A DNA stretch of 53,524 nt from a virus, in the IMG/VR virus record IMGVR_UViG_3300027770_002684, positions 1 through 53,524 of that record; one strand, written 5' to 3'. This document shows positions 9,374 through 18,462 of this stretch, one piece after another; the stretch's first letter is position 1, and each line of letters starts with the position of its first letter. The notes beneath the pieces were generated by a model. It ran no database searches. It saw only the letters and a list, made by a program, of their open reading frames with translations, and was not told where the DNA came from. Position numbers and translations under genes: made by a program.

Positions 9374-9910
9374 ATGCATATGATTGTTCACAACATCAAA
9401 GATCTCTCCAATTCTCATGTAATCAAACTCTTAGAAGACGGATTACGAAATGTCTCAAAAGATCATCTTTTGGAGAATTATCATCCAAATAATAAACACA
9501 ACTCCGCCAATCTTTTTTATTTACTAGAAAATAGACGTTTTCTAAATGGCAACTATTATGTGTTAGAGGATAAAAATGGAGAGTATGCAGGTAGTGCAGG
9601 GTGGAATCAGTTCAATGATGAAATTGCCCTAGGATTGGTTCGTACATACATCATTCCCAAGTATAGAGCACAATATCTCATGGTTCAACATTTTCTTCCT
9701 GCTATATTAGAAGAAACCAAAAATTTTAAAAAAGTTTGGCTAACATTTAATGAATACAATAAAAAAATTTATGATATTATTGTACTTATGAATCAGGGAA
9801 AATCTATTTCCTGGCCTAATGAATATAAGAAATTTTCTCCTATCGGCACAAAATTAGTATATAACACGTTGCAATATGTAGTAGAATATCAGCATGCCAA
9901 CAAAAAATAA
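9374..9910 (+). CDS. GNAT-like N-acetyltransferase
   Basis: This 178-residue protein has the strand order of a GNAT fold. [21 protein letters not shown] (about 58-78) resembles beta 2-4. [27 protein letters not shown] (about 86-112) resembles the acetyl-CoA-binding beta4-alpha3 region. [21 protein letters not shown] looks like motif B. The substrate is unknown. Its 3' end overlaps the desaturase gene by 17 bases, so the two are probably co-translated. It shares layout, not clear identity, with the proteins at 10738 and 16542. Confidence 0.6.
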   Translation: MHMIVHNIKDLSNSHVIKLLEDGLRNVSKDHLLENYHPNNKHNSANLFYLLENRRFLNGNYYVLEDKNGEYAGSAGWNQFNDEIALGLVRTYIIPKYRAQYLMVQHFLPAILEETKNFKKVWLTFNEYNKKIYDIIVLMNQGKSISWPNEYKKFSPIGTKLVYNTLQYVVEYQHANKK

Positions 9911-10748
9911 AATAAACACATTTCTATATTACGTGCTATATCCAGTCCACATAACAGTATGGCTTGGGGTAGCATCTTGGTGGTATTTTTTTGATTTTTC
10001 TCTGTTTAACTTGTTGTGTTTAATATTTGGGTGGATTTTAATTGAAGGTATTGGAGTAGCCGTAGTTCTTCATAGATATGTCAGTCACAAAGCATTTATA
10101 GAGCACAGGGGTATTAAACCCATACTGCTGTGGCTAGCTTCTATTAGTCTACAAGGCAGTCCTTTGGGATGGGCTGCAATTCACAGAGGCTCTCATCACA
10201 AATATGCTGACACTGACAAGGATGCACATACTCCTACTAAAGGTTGGTTTTATTCTTGGCACATGTGGTTACACGACTGGGATCAATACTTTAATCCCAA
10301 ATTTGTTATTGACTTGCTTAGGGATCCTATGCATATTTGGTTTGCAAAATATTATATCCACATCATAGTAGTAACATATATAATTGTTGGAGTAGTCAGT
10401 TGGGAATTGTTATTTTGGGGATTTATGGTTCCGGCTGTTATTAGTCTGTATCAAGAAAGTAACATTAACCTATTTTGTCATTCAAGTAAATTTAAATTTG
10501 GCTATAGAAATTTTAACACCAAAGACAACAGTCGAAATATTACTGCATTGGCTTGGATTACATGGGGCCAAGGGTGGCATAACAACCACCACGAAAAAGC
10601 TAGTTCATACGATTTTGGAACAACTGTTAGTGGAAAGACAACCGAGTTTGATACTTCCTTAATTCTTTTACCATTAGTTGCAACAAAAGCCAGTAGGGAA
10701 AAAATTTACAAAGAAAGAAATATTACATCAAATGATGTCATTTCCTAA
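9894..10748 (+). CDS. Membrane fatty acid desaturase (acyl-CoA/acyl-lipid type) no. 1
   Basis: All three histidine boxes of a di-iron integral-membrane desaturase are present: HRYVSH at 60-65, HRGSHH at 97-102 and HNNHH at 229-233. Hydrophobic segments lie at about 11-55, 78-95 and 150-185. At 284 residues it has the usual bacterial delta-9 desaturase length. It would insert a double bond into host acyl chains using O2 and an electron donor; no donor gene is visible. It overlaps the GNAT gene upstream and the convergent gene downstream by 11 bases. A second, different desaturase lies at 19929. Confidence 0.93.
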   Translation: MPTKNKINTFLYYVLYPVHITVWLGVASWWYFFDFSLFNLLCLIFGWILIEGIGVAVVLHRYVSHKAFIEHRGIKPILLWLASISLQGSPLGWAAIHRGSHHKYADTDKDAHTPTKGWFYSWHMWLHDWDQYFNPKFVIDLLRDPMHIWFAKYYIHIIVVTYIIVGVVSWELLFWGFMVPAVISLYQESNINLFCHSSKFKFGYRNFNTKDNSRNITALAWITWGQGWHNNHHEKASSYDFGTTVSGKTTEFDTSLILLPLVATKASREKIYKERNITSNDVIS

Positions 10749-11316
10749 ATTCTTTTGGTAACCAATGATTTACAACTACAGTGTCTATTGGTTTTGTGCT
10801 GTTTTCATATAACCATTCCCAAAATAAATCATTAATTGGCCGTTGCTTTGCAGGAATATGTTCGTCTACGGCTGTTAGATAATTTGTTTTCATTTTTAAT
10901 TTAAACAATCTGTCATGTGATTCTGCACGATCTTTTTCTACAACTGTATAGTATTGATAATATCCTCGAAATTCTGCATGTTTCATAACTTCTTTGATCA
11001 ATTCAAAAGATGCATGTGCGCCAGCTGAAGAATTATAATTTGAAATTACATAGCTGATATTCCAGGCAGGTATCACATGACTAAATGTTGCACATATAAT
11101 TGCTCGTAATTTATCATTTTCAAATTTTCCAAATGCTATAGAATAAGGATTATCAACTCTTGTAAAAAAATTTATAATACTGTCAGTTAATAATGTTTTT
11201 CTAGAGTCTAAAGTATTTTCTATAATGTCTTCTAAACTTAGACTCATGAGAGTTTCTTTAGAGGCAATAAGTTCTGCAATTTGAGTTGAATGAGCGTTGG
11301 TTAAAATTGTAATCAT
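10738..11316 (-). CDS. GNAT-like protein
   Basis: This 192-residue protein has strands FGKFENDKLRAIICATFSH and WNISYVISNYNSS, then a helix SFELIKEVMKHAEFRGYYQYY. That is a GNAT-like succession also seen in the protein at 16542 (GYFENNELRSFLMQQF, WYMIMLGTN). The start overlaps the asparagine-synthase-like stop (ATGA). Function beyond a possible acyl transfer is unknown. Confidence 0.5.
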   Translation of the reverse strand: MITILTNAHSTQIAELIASKETLMSLSLEDIIENTLDSRKTLLTDSIINFFTRVDNPYSIAFGKFENDKLRAIICATFSHVIPAWNISYVISNYNSSAGAHASFELIKEVMKHAEFRGYYQYYTVVEKDRAESHDRLFKLKMKTNYLTAVDEHIPAKQRPINDLFWEWLYENSTKPIDTVVVNHWLPKEFRK

Positions 11317-12263
11317 GGCATTAATAGGTCAACAAATTTGTGGTAGTCCATTAACCATTCACGTGTATAATCTCGATACTTGGGTAATAAAATATTTTTT
11401 CGAATCATATCACATAGTCCTGAGATTTTTTCTCCGCCGTGATACTTTTGTCTGCTTTTTAAATCAGGCCAATATTTATTATAAACTAGATATTTTGTGG
11501 ACCTACTGCTCATTTTATAAGGATTCTTATCTGTACAAACAAGTTTAATTTTTTCTTCCAACGCCATTGCTAAAGTTATTTCTGCGTTGTGCTGGAAAAA
11601 TCCCAATCCGCCTAGTATGTTATTCTGAATAGCAAATCTAAACCACGCAAGTATATATTCGTATTCAATATATTGCCATGTATATTTAGGAGCATTATAA
11701 TCAAGTAATCTCCATTTGGGATTAATATCCCGAACTACGTAAAAATCCCCGTTGCCTAATATTGGCATGCCGCCTTGGTCCCAAATATATTTTATCAATT
11801 TCATAGTGGGAAGCATTTGAGGATACACACATAATGATTGCTCGGCCATATACATTGCTTCGTTGCTCATCAACCATGTTTCTGTATCAATATCTAAATA
11901 TTCGTGACTAAAATTAAGTTGATGTTTCAATTGCTCTACATAGATAAGTTCGTGTTCATTAAACTGTTTTGCAAATCTAGTTGTAGCTGTATGAAAAGTA
12001 GTTCCTATTTCTGCAAATGCCTTAACAACAACATGACTATCTAGCCCACCGCTTAACAATATAACAGGAGTCCGACCTAGATTACTAGCAGAGTTTGATA
12101 AATCTTGAGCAGTCTTGATACATTCGTCTTTAAATGAAGTGGGTACGTAATTTGCTTTTGAATAACTGCAAGAAAAAACTTTAGTTGGGCTGGCATCTTG
12201 TAAATTGAATACTCCAGAATTGTATCCAAATGTAAAATGATTATCTAATGTATAAGGTAACAT
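11313..12263 (-). CDS. Asparagine-synthase-like ATP pyrophosphatase, no glutaminase domain
   Basis: This 316-residue protein has the PP-loop SGGLDS at 71-76 after a hydrophobic strand (PVILL). HTATTRFAKQFNEHELIYVEQLKHQL follows as in the synthase domain of AsnB. The N-terminal glutaminase domain of AsnB, with its catalytic Cys2, is absent, so it cannot take ammonia from glutamine by itself. In known relatives this domain adenylates a carboxylate for amide or lactam formation. In phages such proteins often sit near glycan genes. It forms an overlapping pair with the GNAT-like gene downstream. Substrate unknown. Confidence 0.8.
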   Translation of the reverse strand: MLPYTLDNHFTFGYNSGVFNLQDASPTKVFSCSYSKANYVPTSFKDECIKTAQDLSNSASNLGRTPVILLSGGLDSHVVVKAFAEIGTTFHTATTRFAKQFNEHELIYVEQLKHQLNFSHEYLDIDTETWLMSNEAMYMAEQSLCVYPQMLPTMKLIKYIWDQGGMPILGNGDFYVVRDINPKWRLLDYNAPKYTWQYIEYEYILAWFRFAIQNNILGGLGFFQHNAEITLAMALEEKIKLVCTDKNPYKMSSRSTKYLVYNKYWPDLKSRQKYHGGEKISGLCDMIRKNILLPKYRDYTREWLMDYHKFVDLLMP

Positions 12264-12289
12264 ATTTTTTTGTGTATATATTTAATTAT

Positions 12290-12297
12290 CATAAATA
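12290..12297 (+). promoter_or_regulatory. T4-type late promoter-like motif (CATAAATA)
   Basis: Seven of eight bases match TATAAATA, 20 bases before the ATG at 12317. It lies in the divergent gap between the asparagine-synthase-like gene and the first oxygenase pair. Confidence 0.4.
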
Positions 12298-12316
12298 TTC
12301 ATGAGGGTAAAAATAT

Positions 12317-12847
12317 ATGGATCCATTTTTCTACAAATTACCTTTTAGATTGTTAGACGACAAAACAGAAAATCTTATCGTTGAAAAAGCAATGGAAAAC
12401 CCGTCTGAATTTTTTGCCTACAAAGGACAGATCAGTGGAAAAGAAGATGGTAATTATATATTTGTTCGAGGCTTTTTAAGAGAACTAGAAAGTGTGCAAA
12501 AATTAATGAAGTCTTGTACAGTAGAATGTTATCCGTTAGTTATGAGACAATATCCGAATACTCTTGGCCCAATCCATATTGACAATCCCAATGGCAGGAA
12601 TTGTGTTATTATTAGCCCATTAATCCCTAAGGTAAATTATGTTCCTACTCACTTTTGGGAAAGTTTTGATTCAACTGTTCCGATAGCCGCTGCTGATTTT
12701 TCAGATAGGATGCCTGCGTTGATCAACACTCAAAGATTACATAATATAACTAACAACAGTAGTCTTAGAATGAACTTTCAACTATGTTTTGAAAAATCGT
12801 TTAACGAAATACAAAATTTATTAATAGACAAAAAATTGTTTAAATGA
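12317..12847 (+). CDS. 2OG-Fe(II) oxygenase-like protein 1
   Basis: This 176-residue protein has GPIHIDN with H87-x-D89, H142 in LHNITNN and R151 in LRMNFQL. This is the facial triad plus the 2-oxoglutarate-anchoring Arg of double-stranded beta-helix oxygenases. The fold inference rests on these residues and on hydrophobic alternation. It overlaps the next oxygenase-like gene by four bases (ATGA), and the two form a coupled pair. Substrate unknown. Confidence 0.6.
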   Translation: MDPFFYKLPFRLLDDKTENLIVEKAMENPSEFFAYKGQISGKEDGNYIFVRGFLRELESVQKLMKSCTVECYPLVMRQYPNTLGPIHIDNPNGRNCVIISPLIPKVNYVPTHFWESFDSTVPIAAADFSDRMPALINTQRLHNITNNSSLRMNFQLCFEKSFNEIQNLLIDKKLFK

Positions 12848-13359
12848 ATCAAGACAACTATTATTATCAATTAAATACAAAATGTGAAATATGTGATCAA
12901 TTGATAGATTACGCTAATCAAATTAAGATCTATTCTGTAGTCACTTTTATGCAGAAAATTGTTCCTCTTGAAATTATCAAACAAGATCCTGTAATGTTGT
13001 ATTTTTATGATACTGGATGGACTATAAAGATACTCAAAATGGAGCCTTTTACTTTTTACGACTGGCATAGAGATTCCCGTGTAAGAGGCTGTGCAGTTAA
13101 TTTATTACTAGATGCTGAAAGATGCACTACTCTATTTCGAGCAGATACGTATGATCTTCCTCGACAAAAACGTTTTGTTGAATTGAGTTATCTACCAAAT
13201 ACTTATTATATGTTTAATACAGCAGCCGAGCATTGCGTTGCAAATTTTAAATCTATTAGATATTCAGTTTCGATGTTCCCTCCACATAATTCTAATTTTG
13301 AGGAAGAAACAAAAGATTATTTTAAATATACAAATGAAATAAAAGAAATAGGTTTATAA
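12844..13359 (+). CDS. 2OG-Fe(II) oxygenase-like protein 2
   Basis: This 171-residue protein has FYDWHRDSR with H75-x-D77, H130 in AAEHCVANFKS and R139 in IRYSVSMFPP. It starts inside the stop of the preceding gene and converges, with a six-base overlap, on the third oxygenase-like gene. The N-terminal 60 residues have no recognised match. Confidence 0.6.
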   Translation: MNQDNYYYQLNTKCEICDQLIDYANQIKIYSVVTFMQKIVPLEIIKQDPVMLYFYDTGWTIKILKMEPFTFYDWHRDSRVRGCAVNLLLDAERCTTLFRADTYDLPRQKRFVELSYLPNTYYMFNTAAEHCVANFKSIRYSVSMFPPHNSNFEEETKDYFKYTNEIKEIGL

Positions 13360-13896
13360 AAATTTTTCTAATGTTTCTACAAATGCAAAAGTAAAAGCAG
13401 TTCGTGGAAAATCTTTAGGATCACTGCTGGTTCTCTCTACTGCATGAGGTTCTTCCACCCTAATAACTGTTGGGCCAACAATACATGTCCTTGCTATCTC
13501 TTTACAATCTTGCAATCGATAGGAAACATACGGAACTCCATTAGGTAGTATTTCAGTTATTTTGTCTTTAGGGTCAGCCTCATACCAAACAGTTTCTACA
13601 CTTTGTGGATTAATAAGAGGCCACTGTAATCTACACGGGTGCGGCGAATTATCTATATGAATGTTTCTGTTGGTGTCGTGTACAACTCCAATCATAAAGA
13701 TACCCTTAAAGTGCAACCCTAGTTTTTCAAATCCGTTAAGAACAGTGGGGCACATCTCGATGAATTTATCTTTAGATGGAAAACTAAAGAAGTTCTTAAT
13801 ATTGGTTTTATTGGGATACAGATAATTAAAATATATTTGTATCTCGTTATTGGATTGTTCAAAGTTTGGAAAGTCAATCTTTTGAAAGTATTTCAT
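13354..13896 (-). CDS. 2OG-Fe(II) oxygenase-like protein 3
   Basis: This 180-residue protein has RNIHIDNSPHPCRLQWPL with H80-x-D82, EEPHAVER with H151 and R165 in PRTAFTFAF. The segment CRLQWPLIN after the first motif mirrors the R-x-H/Q-x-P-L strand of the asparaginyl-hydroxylase-like members. Its start lies 23 bases inside the end of the next minus gene (13874), so the pair is overlapping and probably co-translated. Confidence 0.65.
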   Translation of the reverse strand: MKYFQKIDFPNFEQSNNEIQIYFNYLYPNKTNIKNFFSFPSKDKFIEMCPTVLNGFEKLGLHFKGIFMIGVVHDTNRNIHIDNSPHPCRLQWPLINPQSVETVWYEADPKDKITEILPNGVPYVSYRLQDCKEIARTCIVGPTVIRVEEPHAVERTSSDPKDFPRTAFTFAFVETLEKFL

Positions 13897-14542
13897 TTAG
13901 TTTAGTCTCATCTACAATTCCGTTAATCCTTAATTGCATTCTTTGGGAAGTTACCAATCCAACCCCATGCCAGCAGTCATCTCTAAACAAAAAACAGTCG
14001 TCATTAAATTCTACAAGATTACTGTCTATCATAGCAACCAACGATTGTCCGCCGTCTGCAATGTTTAAAGTGACACTAACATGATTATCGTAGTAAGTTG
14101 AATCTGGCGGTACATCATTGTGTACTGGTCCAAATCCTGGGGGATCTAACAACATAGATCTAACATTTTGTACGCTAGTAAATCCTAGATCTGATACAAT
14201 TTCTTTAATATAAGGGCAGTTAGCATTGTCTTTCCATGCCCAGTTCTCGTAATTAATTCTTAATAAGTTGCCACCATAGCCGGACATTATATCTCCTGGT
14301 ACATGAGTGAAGCTATACCCTTTCCAAGAAGGAAGAGAACCCGGGATAATACCGTGTTCAGTTAGCACTGTTACTTTATCATATAATGATTTTTCTACAA
14401 TATCAAATGGTCTTAAACTAAGGAATTTTTTAATTGCAGGTATTTCGGTAAACTTGTGCTGTAATATTTCCTCAGCAACTTTTTTTTTATTATAAGAAAA
14501 ATTTAATCTAGCGTATCGAATGTTAAATATTGACATACACAT
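13874..14542 (-). CDS. 2OG-Fe(II) oxygenase-like protein 4
   Basis: Up to 222 residues, with ATGs at 14542 and 14536 both possible. GFGPVHNDVPP carries H141-x-D143, CWHGVGL carries H192 and QRMQLRI carries R201. The middle VSVTLNIADGG is the strand after the first His. It is divergent from the AspH-like gene at 14565, and the gap holds the AT-rich motif AATAAATA on minus. Confidence 0.65.
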   Translation of the reverse strand: MCMSIFNIRYARLNFSYNKKKVAEEILQHKFTEIPAIKKFLSLRPFDIVEKSLYDKVTVLTEHGIIPGSLPSWKGYSFTHVPGDIMSGYGGNLLRINYENWAWKDNANCPYIKEIVSDLGFTSVQNVRSMLLDPPGFGPVHNDVPPDSTYYDNHVSVTLNIADGGQSLVAMIDSNLVEFNDDCFLFRDDCWHGVGLVTSQRMQLRINGIVDETKLNEILSKD

Positions 14543-14564
14543 ATTTATTAAAGAGATTTACACC

Positions 14565-15200
14565 ATGCCATTTTATGACCCATCCAGTTGGAAACTTGTA
14601 CAAGTTATTCAAGAAAACAAAGAAGCAATTATAGATGAATTTAATAGGGCCGTTGATCTTAAATTAATTCAAGAAAAATTTAACGCAACAACAAGTTTTG
14701 ATGAAAAATTATATAAAGGGTATGTTGGGTTTCTTGGTGTTACTATGGATGTTGACCTTTGGTCGCCGGAAGAAAAGAAAGTTTACACCCAAGACCTACA
14801 GAAGCAATTTGATACAAATAGAAAATTGTGCCCAGTGGCTAGTTCTATCATTGATCAGTTTCCCTACATTAGGCAATTATTTTGGAATACATTACCCAGT
14901 AAAGGTCAAATAAGACCGCATTACGGAGTTAACGGGAAGGCATGGGGTAAAATACCCGATCATGCACGATTACAGTTTTGTTGGGAGCCCGGAGAAAAAT
15001 GTACATTCTTTTTAGAAAACGAATGTATCGAATATGTTGAAGATTTATGTTTCGGCTTTCACGACGGAATGGATTTGCACTGGGTTAAGAATAACGGAGA
15101 TAAAATTAGATCTGTTTTAATATTAGATCTTTGGGAAAATCAATGCGAACCAATTCCGTGGGGCAATATGAATACCATTAAAGGAACTTTTACTTTTTAA
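14565..15200 (+). CDS. Aspartyl/asparaginyl beta-hydroxylase (AspH)-like oxygenase 5
   Basis: I chose the ATG at 14565 (AAAGAG upstream) over 14520, giving 211 residues. IRPHYGVNG has H119 followed by Tyr-Gly, so the triad carboxylate is replaced by Gly. The well-known AspH family has the same His-x-Gly. H172 and R182 follow in LHWVKNNGDKIRSVLILDLWE, close to the AspH C-terminal pattern (H, then R-x-x-x-x-V-D-x-W). Of the set, this one most resembles a true AspH domain. Its substrate could be a protein side chain. Confidence 0.8.
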   Translation: MPFYDPSSWKLVQVIQENKEAIIDEFNRAVDLKLIQEKFNATTSFDEKLYKGYVGFLGVTMDVDLWSPEEKKVYTQDLQKQFDTNRKLCPVASSIIDQFPYIRQLFWNTLPSKGQIRPHYGVNGKAWGKIPDHARLQFCWEPGEKCTFFLENECIEYVEDLCFGFHDGMDLHWVKNNGDKIRSVLILDLWENQCEPIPWGNMNTIKGTFTF

Positions 15201-15873
15201 AAAGGTCTATTACTATATGATATCGCCATGTATCCCCGTCATTGATATTTTTGTGACTAATATCAGTATTGAACCAATATCCTCTGCCGTCTGCTGGCAA
15301 ATGAAAATAGAGATCGTTATCATTTTTAGGAGACAACTCATACCATTTTTTAGGTCCCTCGTTCCAAACTATATAACATTCTTCGTTAGTTACAAGAGGG
15401 ATATGGTATCTTAAATTGTTCCCCCATCTACCAGGATAGCTATCAATATGCCATCCTCCTCTATGAGTTGGACCACATTCCATTATCCTTCCTCTATAGG
15501 TATGATACCCTAGGTCTTCTAAATAGTCAAGTATCCTGCCTAATTCTCCAGTGCATAGTTCTTTATGCCTAACAGATATAGGTAATAGTTTTTCTAAATG
15601 CCTTCCTAAGTTTTCAACTCCGATCGGTTTAACAGAGTTATCCGTTGTATCTAAAAACATTATTCCTTGCTTAGGGCCTGTTGTATAGTCGGCATCATCT
15701 AACCCCTGAAATCCAATGCCTCCGTATCTTGATTCAGATTTAAATTCTTGACTAAATTTTTTGTATTTTGAAAAGGAAGAAAAATATAAATCTTTTAACT
15801 CTTCTAGATTAAAAGTTATATTTGTATCGGGCCAACACAAGTGATTCCAGTTACTTAGATCTATTTTGCTCAT
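15190..15873 (-). CDS. 2OG-Fe(II) oxygenase-like protein 6
   Basis: This 227-residue protein has GGWHIDSYPG with H142-x-D144, then LRYHIPLVTNEECYIVW, then SHKNINDGDTWRYHIVID with H207 and R217. The R-x-H-x-P-L-x-T-N strand and the H-x-x-x-N...R-x-H-x-x-x-D end match the aspartyl/asparaginyl-hydroxylase-like pattern closely. It overlaps the gene at 15851 by 23 bases. Confidence 0.75.
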   Translation of the reverse strand: MSKIDLSNWNHLCWPDTNITFNLEELKDLYFSSFSKYKKFSQEFKSESRYGGIGFQGLDDADYTTGPKQGIMFLDTTDNSVKPIGVENLGRHLEKLLPISVRHKELCTGELGRILDYLEDLGYHTYRGRIMECGPTHRGGWHIDSYPGRWGNNLRYHIPLVTNEECYIVWNEGPKKWYELSPKNDNDLYFHLPADGRGYWFNTDISHKNINDGDTWRYHIVIDLFKK

Positions 15874-16579
15874 AATTTTTATTTAGTAGAGTTGATAACG
15901 TCTCTGTTACCTTCTTAGAATAGTCCATCATATGCGGAAGGTTATGATGAAAGTAATTAATTTTAGATTTGTTTAAAATATTTAGAATATCTTGATCAAT
16001 AAAATCTATAATAATATGGGTACGAGATGCTGCTCCTAGGTTAACGCTCCTGTGCAGAATCAAGTTATTGATATTCCAAATGCCACCTTCAGTCATATGA
16101 TTTTTTTGATACGTTGTATCTTCTAAAAATATTTCATAGGTTGCTTGGTCGTTTGTCTGTAAAGGAATGTGAATTTTATTACTAAATTGTTGATACAGAT
16201 AGGTATCGACGTGCCACTTTAATTTTTGTCCAGGTAATATTGTTGCTATTTGTAAAAGCGTTGGATCTGAATTGGGCAGATATTTTTGTACTTCTTCTAT
16301 TAAGGGTCTGCAAATTTCTAACAGTTCCTGATCAAAGTCCAGTGAAGAATACAACTGTTTAGATGTCATCATGTGAGGAGTTTTTACAACTATTCTCCTT
16401 GTTTCATAAAATACAAATTCTTTGGTAGAATAGATATCATCCTCTAGGTCATACTTGTTAAAGATAACAGATTTAACTTTATTAAAAACATCTAATGGAA
16501 TATCTGCAATCTTTACAACTGAAATAGGATTTCCTAGCTTGTTACATTTGTTCTCTAATATTAATTGGTCTATGTTCAT
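15851..16579 (-). CDS. 2OG-Fe(II) oxygenase-like protein 7
   Basis: This 242-residue protein has LKWHVDTYLYQ with H123-x-D125, then KIHIPLQTNDQATYEIF, then LHRSVNLGAASRTHIIID with H176 and R186. The core is near-collinear with the proteins at 17886 and 18463, so these three are likely recent paralogues. It is followed by a 45-residue tail ending in basic residues. It overlaps the GNAT-like gene upstream by 38 bases. Confidence 0.78.
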   Translation of the reverse strand: MNIDQLILENKCNKLGNPISVVKIADIPLDVFNKVKSVIFNKYDLEDDIYSTKEFVFYETRRIVVKTPHMMTSKQLYSSLDFDQELLEICRPLIEEVQKYLPNSDPTLLQIATILPGQKLKWHVDTYLYQQFSNKIHIPLQTNDQATYEIFLEDTTYQKNHMTEGGIWNINNLILHRSVNLGAASRTHIIIDFIDQDILNILNKSKINYFHHNLPHMMDYSKKVTETLSTLLNKNYEQNRSK

Positions 16580-17135
16580 TTTTTAATATTGCTGATTTGA
16601 TGAGAACATCGTGTTCTTTAATAAAGGTTCCAAACACATTTTTGTGCTCAGGCCATTCTGGCATTGTTCCTGCCGGTATAATACAGTCATAAAATATTTC
16701 ATACCTATACCAAACATCTGTAGTCTTATAAGTTCTGCGTTGTGTTCTTGCCCAGGCCAGTGGCATGGACCAAACTATTTTATAAATCCCTGCTTCTTCT
16801 GCTCTGTTCATGGCATATTTCCAACAATGTTCTAGCCCATTTAATTTATAGTTCCATCGACAGCTACTATTGGTTCCTAACATTATCATGTACCACATAG
16901 GTCCGCGGCCGGTAAATTGTTGCATCAAAAATGATCTAAGTTCGTTATTTTCAAAATACCCTATAACCCTACCAAGATCTTTATTTGGGTATGGCTCAAG
17001 AAATTTTGCAACACCATTTCTAAAATAATCTAAATCGTAGTTCTTTATATTAATTCCGGTAATTTTATTTTTAGGTTCGATGATATGCATGATCGAATCT
17101 AAATCATCGATGGTTAAATCTCTTACGTTGTCCAT
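16542..17135 (-). CDS. GNAT-like protein
   Basis: This 197-residue protein has GRVIGYFENNELRSFLMQQF (about 54-73), PMWYMIMLGTNSS and LEHCWKYAMNRAEEAGIYKIVWSMPL. That is a strand, strand, helix, strand order as in GNAT folds. It is similar in layout to the protein at 10738. It lies in a minus run with three oxygenase-like genes and overlaps both neighbours. Confidence 0.5.
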   Translation of the reverse strand: MDNVRDLTIDDLDSIMHIIEPKNKITGINIKNYDLDYFRNGVAKFLEPYPNKDLGRVIGYFENNELRSFLMQQFTGRGPMWYMIMLGTNSSCRWNYKLNGLEHCWKYAMNRAEEAGIYKIVWSMPLAWARTQRRTYKTTDVWYRYEIFYDCIIPAGTMPEWPEHKNVFGTFIKEHDVLIKSAILKNEHRPINIREQM

Positions 17136-17872
17136 GAATTTAATCCTGTTCGGTTTAAAAAATCTTCTGAAAATTTTCCGTCGAATCGAATACTAAAACA
17201 AGAAGTATCAGATGGGTCACTTCCGTGTACATTTGCCGAGTCAAAGAATGCAACTTTTGATTCTACATAATGTTTAGTATCGTTATCTTTAACATAAAAT
17301 CTTTTCCTCATCAAAGGATTAATCCATATAAAATTATCTTTTCTGCTGATACCGTCCGGGTAATCTCTATGCTCTATTGTTTTAGAAAAAGGATCATTTA
17401 AAAAAATAATTATTCTGCCTACTTCTTCAAAAACATTTTGAGAATCGACCCAATCTATTAATGGTTTGAAATTTTTTATTGCTGGAAAATCTATACTATC
17501 TTTTGCACTATTTTTAGTGTCGTAACTAGATCCTACCCTTAATAGAATACAATGCCCTAGAACATGGCTAGGCCATTTGTATTGTATGAAAGTTTGAGGT
17601 TCCCAATCTTTTAGAGAAGTTAATAGATTATAGTACGGATGAGACGGGTCTGTAGATATTTCCCTATAAATCTCTGGAACAGATTTTTTTGTTTTATCAA
17701 CATATCCTGGACCTGAATTTGTCGGTCCAGCAGTTGTTCTAGATTTAGCAATCCCTAGAATAATGTCGTCGATTATTGCATCCAAAGAGGGAATGTCTAA
17801 AAATTCATCTAGTGATAGATAGGGGTTGTCAAACACAAAGTACATTTTATTTTTCAAATTTTTGTTATTCAT
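17123..17872 (-). CDS. 2OG-Fe(II) oxygenase-like protein 8 (subtype shared with 19181)
   Basis: This 249-residue protein has VGRIIIFLNDPFSKTIEHRDYPD with H168-x-D170, FIWINPLMRKRFYV, H216 in NVHGSDPSDTSC and R229 in FSIRFDGKFSEDFL. The same order and spacing recurs in the protein at 19181 on the other strand. The two form a distinct subfamily with HGS-x-P in place of H-x-x-x-N. The start is three bases from a palindromic TATAAATATTTAT element. Confidence 0.7.
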   Translation of the reverse strand: MNNKNLKNKMYFVFDNPYLSLDEFLDIPSLDAIIDDIILGIAKSRTTAGPTNSGPGYVDKTKKSVPEIYREISTDPSHPYYNLLTSLKDWEPQTFIQYKWPSHVLGHCILLRVGSSYDTKNSAKDSIDFPAIKNFKPLIDWVDSQNVFEEVGRIIIFLNDPFSKTIEHRDYPDGISRKDNFIWINPLMRKRFYVKDNDTKHYVESKVAFFDSANVHGSDPSDTSCFSIRFDGKFSEDFLNRTGLNSWTT

Positions 17873-17885
17873 AAATATTTATACT

Positions 17886-18461
17886 ATGTTTTTTGATGCC
17901 AATTTAAAAGAGATAACTAATATTCCATCTAGTGTTTTGAAAAATCTTACGAACAAAGTTAAATTTATCAACTGGAATCTTCCGGACTTTGACAGGAAAG
18001 AAGTAACTCTGGTAGAGGGACGGCTTTGCCTCTTACCATTTTTAATATCTAAATCGGATCAATTAACCGATACAGCCAGTAGGAAAAAGATTTGGTCTGC
18101 AGCATCTCCAATTATTGAATTTATCAAGGATACAATGCCAGATGAAAAAATTATTAGGGGTGAAGTTGTTAATCTAATTCCAAATCGATCGTTGACTCCG
18201 CACATTGATATATATTGGTTTCATCGAGAGTCGAGAAGAATACATATTCCAATTATTACAAATGATCAATGTTTTTTAACTTTTGAAGATAGACAGTATC
18301 ATTTAGCAGTTGGGTCAATATATGAAATGAACAATAGAATACTTCATTCTGCAGTTAATAACGGTTTAACTAACAGAGTACATGTTATTTTAGATGTCAT
18401 GAATTTAAATATGTATAACCATGCACTATTGACCAAACAAAATTTTATGGAAGTAGTGTAA
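17886..18461 (+). CDS. 2OG-Fe(II) oxygenase-like protein 9 (Asp/Asn hydroxylase-like)
   Basis: I chose the ATG at 17886, giving 191 residues; a longer frame would overlap the divergent gene. LTPHIDIYWF carries H106-x-D108, RRIHIPIITNDQCFLTFE follows, and RILHSAVNNGLTNRVHVILD carries H154 and R164. This is a nearly complete Asp/Asn-hydroxylase-type core. One base separates its stop from the next gene. Confidence 0.8.
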   Translation: MFFDANLKEITNIPSSVLKNLTNKVKFINWNLPDFDRKEVTLVEGRLCLLPFLISKSDQLTDTASRKKIWSAASPIIEFIKDTMPDEKIIRGEVVNLIPNRSLTPHIDIYWFHRESRRIHIPIITNDQCFLTFEDRQYHLAVGSIYEMNNRILHSAVNNGLTNRVHVILDVMNLNMYNHALLTKQNFMEVV

Positions 18462-18462
18462 A

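Noticed and set aside
14520-14564. Earlier ATG for the AspH-like gene
   Set aside because: It overlaps the divergent gene's start and lacks a ribosome site; the ATG at 14565 has AAAGAG and a natural N-terminus.
17876-17883. Exact TATAAATA on minus upstream of 17872
   Set aside because: Only three bases from the ATG, so a start there would lie within the coding sequence; the palindrome may be chance in AT-rich DNA.
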